Assembly (NCBI GenBank): GCA_002478485.1
Contig: DLOL01000060.1
Span: 4,296 to 12,451 of the forward strand
Direction of reading: 5' to 3'
DNA: 8,156 nucleotides
Origin: Eubacteriaceae bacterium UBA7485
Lineage (GTDB): Bacteria > Bacillota > Clostridia > Eubacteriales > Eubacteriaceae
Position 1 is the first letter of the stretch. Every line of letters begins with the position of its first letter. The position numbers and the translations under genes are program-made. Of this stretch, positions 5,417 through 8,156 are shown one piece after another. The notes beneath the pieces were generated by a model. It made no database searches and was not told where the DNA came from. It saw only the letters and a list, made by a program, of their open reading frames with translations.

Positions 5417-6146
5417 ATTCATAATTGATTTGGGCAACTGCAGCAAGGCCTGCTGTTTCAGTCCTCAGGATTCGCTCCCCAAACGTGAAAAGCTCTGCCC
5501 CTTTCTCTTTTAATTCTTCAATTTCCTGTGCGTCAAAACCGCCTTCCGGTCCGATGAGCACGGCGAGGGAAAGCCTATCCTCTTTTTGAGGAAGCTCTCT
5601 TAAAACCGCCTTCAGGCGTCTGTCCTCTTCATTCTCATAAGCTAAAAGAACCGCATCATACTGTTCAAGGCCGGATACCATCTCCGTAAAACTTTGAAAG
5701 TCAAAAACCTCAGGAATTTTCCGTCTTCCGGATTGTTTTGCCGCTTCATGCGCGATTCGTCGCAGCCTTTCAGCTTTCTTTCGATCGTTTTTCGATGGTT
5801 TCACGACAGAGCGGGATGCAAAAAACGGAAGATAAGCATCAATTCCCAGCTCTGTTCCCTTTTGAAGAATTAACTCTTGCTTTGCGCCTTTCGGGATTCC
5901 CTGGATGAGTGTGATTGACACATTCCGGTTCTCCGTCTCTTTCTCCGCCGGGCCTAAAACAGCAAGTGACGTCTCTTCTTTCCGGTTCTCGAGAATTTCG
6001 CAGATAAAGGCTTCTCCATCCCGGTCAGTGACCTGGACCTTCTCACCCGCTTTGAGTCTGAGCACCTCTTTTAAATGTCTCTGTTCGTATCCGCTTAACG
6101 TTATTCGGTCTTCACTGACCTTTTGATCCACGAAAAATTTATGCAT
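5403..6146 (-). CDS. rsmE: 16S rRNA (uracil(1498)-N3)-methyltransferase RsmE
   Basis: A 247-residue SPOUT-class methyltransferase that methylates U1498 in helix 44 of 16S rRNA near the decoding site, using SAM. The N-terminal PUA-like domain (about 1-70, HKFFVDQ, SGYEQRHLKEVLRLKAGE) is followed by the trefoil-knot domain. Conserved SAM-binding segments are visible: LIQGIPKG, QKGTELGIDAYLPF with the following SRSVVK, IGPEGGF (198-204) and GERILRTETA (223-232). Length is normal. Its ATG (6144-6146) overlaps the 3' end of prmA by 8 nt and no good Shine-Dalgarno site stands before it, so translation is probably coupled to prmA. Confidence 0.97.
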   Translation of the reverse strand: MHKFFVDQKVSEDRITLSGYEQRHLKEVLRLKAGEKVQVTDRDGEAFICEILENRKEETSLAVLGPAEKETENRNVSITLIQGIPKGAKQELILQKGTELGIDAYLPFFASRSVVKPSKNDRKKAERLRRIAHEAAKQSGRRKIPEVFDFQSFTEMVSGLEQYDAVLLAYENEEDRRLKAVLRELPQKEDRLSLAVLIGPEGGFDAQEIEELKEKGAELFTFGERILRTETAGLAAVAQINYEYDEG

Positions 6147-7086
6147 CTTCTTTTAGCTTCGCAATAACGGCATGCCAATCGTTCATCTGCCTTTTTTCAA
6201 CCACTTCAAATCCGTTTTCCTCCAAAGCGTCCAAAACCAGATCAAGATACTGCGTAATAATTCCCGAGGAAATAAAGTACCCTCCTGGTTTCAGAACCTC
6301 TTTGAGGTCGGCGACGAATGTGGTAATTACCTGCGCGAGGATATTGGCCACGACAATATCCGCTTTCGTCCCCTCAGGCAAAGAAGAGAGAAGATCGCCT
6401 TCAATGAAGGTGGTCTGTCCGGTCACGCTGTTGAGCTCCGCATTTTCTTCAGAAGCCTTCACCGCAAGCGGGTCGAGATCCACCCCGATGGCTTCGTTCG
6501 CGCCGCTCTTAACGCCAGCTATTGATAAAATACCTGTACCGCAGCCGATATCAAGGAGGAGATCCCCTTCCTTCACGTAGTCTTCAATCGCCTGCACGCA
6601 GAGTTTTGTCGTCTCATGGGTTCCTGTCCCAAAGGCCATTCCCGGATCCATATGAATAATGTATTCATCTTTTTCCGGGTCATAGTTTTCCCAGCTGGGC
6701 ACGACCACGCCATGTTCGGATACTTTTGTTGGAATGAAGTATTTTTTCCATGAGTTTAGCCAGTCGTCTTCAACCGGCTTTACTTTCAGGTCCGCTTCCC
6801 CCGGATTTAATCCGAACGAGGGAAGCTTTGATATCTTCACCAATATTTCCTGGATTTTCTGTTCTGTTTTATCTTCATCCGGAAAATATCCGGTTATGAC
6901 AGACTGATCATCCGGACGGTCAAACAGGCTCTCGTCCACGAGATTGACGGTCGGATCATCCCAGAGAGAGACCACATCATCCCGCGACTCAATAGCCACC
7001 CCGTTGGCACCCGCATCATAAAAAGCCTGTGTAACAGCTTCCTCTGCTTCAGACGTTGTCGTAATCTGCACTTCTAGCCAAGCCAA
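6139..7086 (-). CDS. prmA: Ribosomal protein L11 methyltransferase PrmA, TTG start
   Basis: A 315-residue SAM-dependent enzyme that methylates ribosomal protein L11. The N-terminal substrate-recognition domain (about 1-95, AWLEVQITTTSEAEEAV, later LWDDPTVN and ITGYF) precedes a class I methyltransferase domain with DPGMAFGTGTHETT (147-160), the SAM loop DIGCGTG (179-185), GVDLDPLAV and VVANIL (245-250). The start is a TTG at 7084-7086 giving MAWLEVQ, because GGAGG (7094-7098) lies exactly 7 nt upstream and family members begin with this K/A-W-x-E-V pattern. An in-frame ATG at 7105-7107 would place the Shine-Dalgarno site inside the gene. It is first in the operon with rsmE, mtaB and hinT. In many Bacillota dnaJ lies just upstream; here a divergent microcompartment gene takes that place. 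Confidence 0.96.
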   Translation of the reverse strand: MAWLEVQITTTSEAEEAVTQAFYDAGANGVAIESRDDVVSLWDDPTVNLVDESLFDRPDDQSVITGYFPDEDKTEQKIQEILVKISKLPSFGLNPGEADLKVKPVEDDWLNSWKKYFIPTKVSEHGVVVPSWENYDPEKDEYIIHMDPGMAFGTGTHETTKLCVQAIEDYVKEGDLLLDIGCGTGILSIAGVKSGANEAIGVDLDPLAVKASEENAELNSVTGQTTFIEGDLLSSLPEGTKADIVVANILAQVITTFVADLKEVLKPGGYFISSGIITQYLDLVLDALEENGFEVVEKRQMNDWHAVIAKLKEDA

Positions 7087-7118
7087 GATAAAACCTCCAT
7101 ACTTCAATTCACTCCTTA

Positions 7119-7124
7119 ATTATA
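7119..7124 (-). promoter_or_regulatory. Candidate -10 box of the prmA operon promoter
   Basis: A perfect TATAAT on the minus strand lies 32 nt upstream of the prmA TTG start. No convincing -35 box is found at 16-18 nt. Since prmA follows a divergent gene, the operon needs a promoter in this gap, and this is the best match. Confidence 0.5.
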
Positions 7125-7155
7125 GGCGTTTTCCGTATAAAATACTATCAGCGCG

Positions 7156-7174
7156 CAACCGGTGGAATCGGTTG
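7156..7174. other. Inverted repeat in the prmA-eutS divergent gap
   Basis: CAACCG (7156-7161) and CGGTTG (7169-7174) form a perfect 6-bp dyad around GTGGAAT, followed on the plus strand by TTTCTTG. It lies upstream of both candidate promoters, so a protein-binding site is at least as likely as a terminator. The dyad is seen; its role is unknown. Confidence 0.4.
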
Positions 7175-7218
7175 TTTCTTGCCTATCTCTAGCAAATGTA
7201 CGTCATTCTCTTCATCGA

Positions 7219-7247
7219 CTGACATGAATAAGATATGATGAAAATGA
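7219..7247 (+). promoter_or_regulatory. Candidate eutS promoter region
   Basis: TATGAT at 7234-7239 is a 5-of-6 match to a -10 box, but its -35 position (TTCATC, 7211-7216) is poor. CTGACA at 7219-7224 is a 5-of-6 -35 box, but its -10 partner (AATGAT, 7243-7248) needs an 18-nt spacer. The dyad ATGATG (7235-7240) / CATCAT (7249-7254) overlaps this area. A weak promoter that needs an activator is plausible, but I cannot decide the start point. Confidence 0.3.
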
Positions 7248-7251
7248 TCAT

Positions 7252-7277
7252 CATCCCGGGGCTCGGGATGGAAAGGA
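7252..7277 (+). promoter_or_regulatory. eutS leader hairpin and ribosome binding site
   Basis: CATCCCG (7252-7258) and CGGGATG (7264-7270) form a perfect 7-bp, GC-rich stem around GGGCT. The Shine-Dalgarno site AAAGGA (7272-7277) follows after one base and lies 10 nt before the ATG. There is no T run, so this is not a terminator. A stem this close to the site could hinder ribosome loading or serve as a protein-binding target. Confidence 0.5.
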
Positions 7278-7287
7278 CATTAGGCGC

Positions 7288-7638
7288 ATGAAAGAAGAAA
7301 TTAAACCCCGTTCGATACAAGAATATGTACCCGGAAAACAAGTCACACTCGCGCACGTTATTGCGCGTCCTAAGCAAGATGTCTACATCAAGCTTGGCCT
7401 TGATGATGAAGGCAAAGACGCAATCGGCATTCTCACGATAACCCCTTCGGAAGCTGCAATTATCGCAAGCGATGTGGGGACCAAAGCCGCTCCGGTGGAA
7501 ATCGGATTTTTAGATCGCTTCTCAGGGTCACTTGTCATTACCGGAAGAGTCTCGGATGTCAATACAGCTGTGCGCGAAATCATCTCCATGCTTCATCACA
7601 CTTTAGGATTCAGTATTCCTGAGATTACCCATTCTTGA
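7288..7638 (+). CDS. Bacterial microcompartment shell protein, EutS/PduU type
   Basis: A 116-residue shell protein of the circularly permuted BMC family, the normal length for EutS/PduU. These assemble as hexamers with a beta-barrel cap and form part of the facets of ethanolamine or propanediol microcompartments. The family signature is clear: [17 protein letters not shown] near the N-terminus, [16 protein letters not shown] in the middle, and [17 protein letters not shown]. The TITPSEA and VEIGFLDRF wording is closer to PduU as I remember it than to EutS, but this does not settle the substrate. The ATG at 7288 is supported by AAAGGA 10 nt upstream. It is the first gene of the plus-strand unit, diverging from prmA. 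In clostridial loci a EutS/EutP pair often opens the operon. Confidence 0.95.
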   Translation: MKEEIKPRSIQEYVPGKQVTLAHVIARPKQDVYIKLGLDDEGKDAIGILTITPSEAAIIASDVGTKAAPVEIGFLDRFSGSLVITGRVSDVNTAVREIISMLHHTLGFSIPEITHS

Positions 7639-7639
7639 C

Positions 7640-8131
7640 ATGGCTTCAAATAAAAATCGAGTCGCATTGGTCGGAAAAATCGGTTGTGGAAAGACGACAT
7701 TGAAACAAAAGCTTTCAAACGAGAATATCAAATACAAAAAAACTCAGGCCATCGACTATACAGAAAGTTTCATTGACACCCCAGGAGAGTTCATTGACCT
7801 TCCGTTTTTCTGCAGAAACGCCATTAACGTCGTCTGCGACGCCGGACTTCTTCTCGTGTGTATTGCAGCGGATGATGATCAAAACAAAATTCCTCCGAAT
7901 TTTGCCTGCACTTTTAACGGTCCTGTACTGGGTCTAATCACAAAGGCGGATAAGGAAGACGCTAATATCGCCAGAGCACAAAGAGCCCTTCAGTTCGCGG
8001 GCGTAAATAAAAAGAAAATCCGAGTCGTCAGCGCGTACACCGGAGAAGGGATTGAAAGTCTTGACCAGGAAATCAGAAAAATTGTCACGCGCTTCGGAGA
8101 AAAGGAAAAAAGTCCGAATGCAAGAAAGTGA
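7640..8131 (+). CDS. EutP/PduV-family small GTPase-like protein
   Basis: A 163-residue P-loop protein of the EutP/PduV family, which accompanies microcompartment operons; in Salmonella PduV is reported to associate with the compartment, and some EutP proteins have been described as acetate kinases. Motifs are intact: Walker A GKIGCGKT (12-19), the switch segment KTQAIDY, the G3-like DTPG (46-49), the G4-like TKAD (101-104) and the G5-like SAYTGEG (131-137). The basic C-terminus may be flexible. The ATG lies one base after the eutS stop (TGA at 7636-7638) and lacks a good Shine-Dalgarno site, so translation is probably coupled to eutS. The N-terminal MASNKN precedes the conserved core directly, which supports this start. 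Confidence 0.94.
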   Translation: MASNKNRVALVGKIGCGKTTLKQKLSNENIKYKKTQAIDYTESFIDTPGEFIDLPFFCRNAINVVCDAGLLLVCIAADDDQNKIPPNFACTFNGPVLGLITKADKEDANIARAQRALQFAGVNKKKIRVVSAYTGEGIESLDQEIRKIVTRFGEKEKSPNARK

Positions 8132-8156
8132 AAACAGGTTCTACGTCAATAATGGG
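8118..8156 (+). CDS. Start of a third gene of the microcompartment unit, cut by the window edge
   Basis: An ATG at 8118-8120, overlapping the last 14 nt of eutP in another frame, opens a frame that runs to the right edge: MQESENRFYVNNG, 13 codons. A purine-rich AAAGGA (8101-8106) lies 11 nt upstream, rather far. The fragment is too short to identify; it does not resemble the start of a response regulator such as EutV. Overlapping starts are usual in such operons, so a real gene is plausible but unproven. Confidence 0.35.
   Translation, partial: MQESENRFYVNNG

Noticed and set aside
5417..5446. Longer mtaB start from a TTG at 5446.
   Set aside because: The extra residues lie in the rsmE overlap, are not part of the family pattern, and have no ribosome binding site.
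7141..7290. EutV-type two-hairpin antiterminator in front of eutS.
   Set aside because: The two hairpins have 7-nt and 5-nt loops without the AnnGnn hexaloop pattern, and neither overlaps a terminator with a T run.
1..8156. CRISPR arrays, insertion sequences, phage attachment sites or toxin-antitoxin pairs.
   Set aside because: No regularly spaced repeats, transposase motifs, terminal inverted repeats or tRNA 3' end duplications were seen.

Overview
The window looks like chromosomal DNA from a member of the Bacillota, most likely a clostridial (class Clostridia) anaerobe. The grounds are the gene order prmA-rsmE-mtaB-HIT-rpsU-yqeY, which is a Bacillota hallmark, purine-rich Shine-Dalgarno sites, sigma-A-type promoters, a DNA polymerase I whose proofreading site has decayed, and bacterial microcompartment genes of the EutS/PduU and EutP/PduV type. 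I cannot name the genus from sequence alone.

Layout. Everything from about 7.1 kb down to position 1 is on the minus strand; only the right-hand 0.9 kb is on the plus strand. Reading the minus strand in transcription order: (1) prmA (L11 methyltransferase), rsmE (16S rRNA m3U1498 methyltransferase), mtaB (tRNA ms2t6A methylthiotransferase) and a HinT-like HIT protein form a tight operon with overlapping or nearly touching genes. (2) rpsU (ribosomal protein S21) and yqeY follow behind their own strong promoter and end at a hairpin terminator. (3) A promoter then drives a two-tRNA unit, tRNA-Pro(UGG) and a CAU-anticodon tRNA that is probably the lysidine-type tRNA-Ile2, ending at a long hairpin. 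(4) A YczE/YyaS/YitT-type membrane protein gene has a promoter with a small palindrome in its spacer, a GTG start and a hairpin terminator. (5) polA runs off the left edge, with 464 codons present: the 5' nuclease domain and most of the degenerate 3'-5' exonuclease domain. Its leader carries a hairpin just upstream of the ribosome binding site.

On the plus strand, diverging from prmA, sit eutS/pduU and eutP/pduV. These look like the first two genes of a microcompartment operon for ethanolamine, propanediol or a related substrate. A third reading frame starts inside the end of eutP and runs off the right edge. The eutS leader has a perfect 7-bp hairpin directly before the ribosome binding site.

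So the left 7 kb is mostly housekeeping (translation, RNA modification, DNA repair), while the right end is the edge of an accessory metabolic locus placed where many Bacillota carry dnaJ. I found no insertion sequence, CRISPR array, attachment site or clearly undescribed system. The most interesting points are the microcompartment locus at the edge, the structured leaders of eutS and polA, and the CAU tRNA with two stem mismatches.
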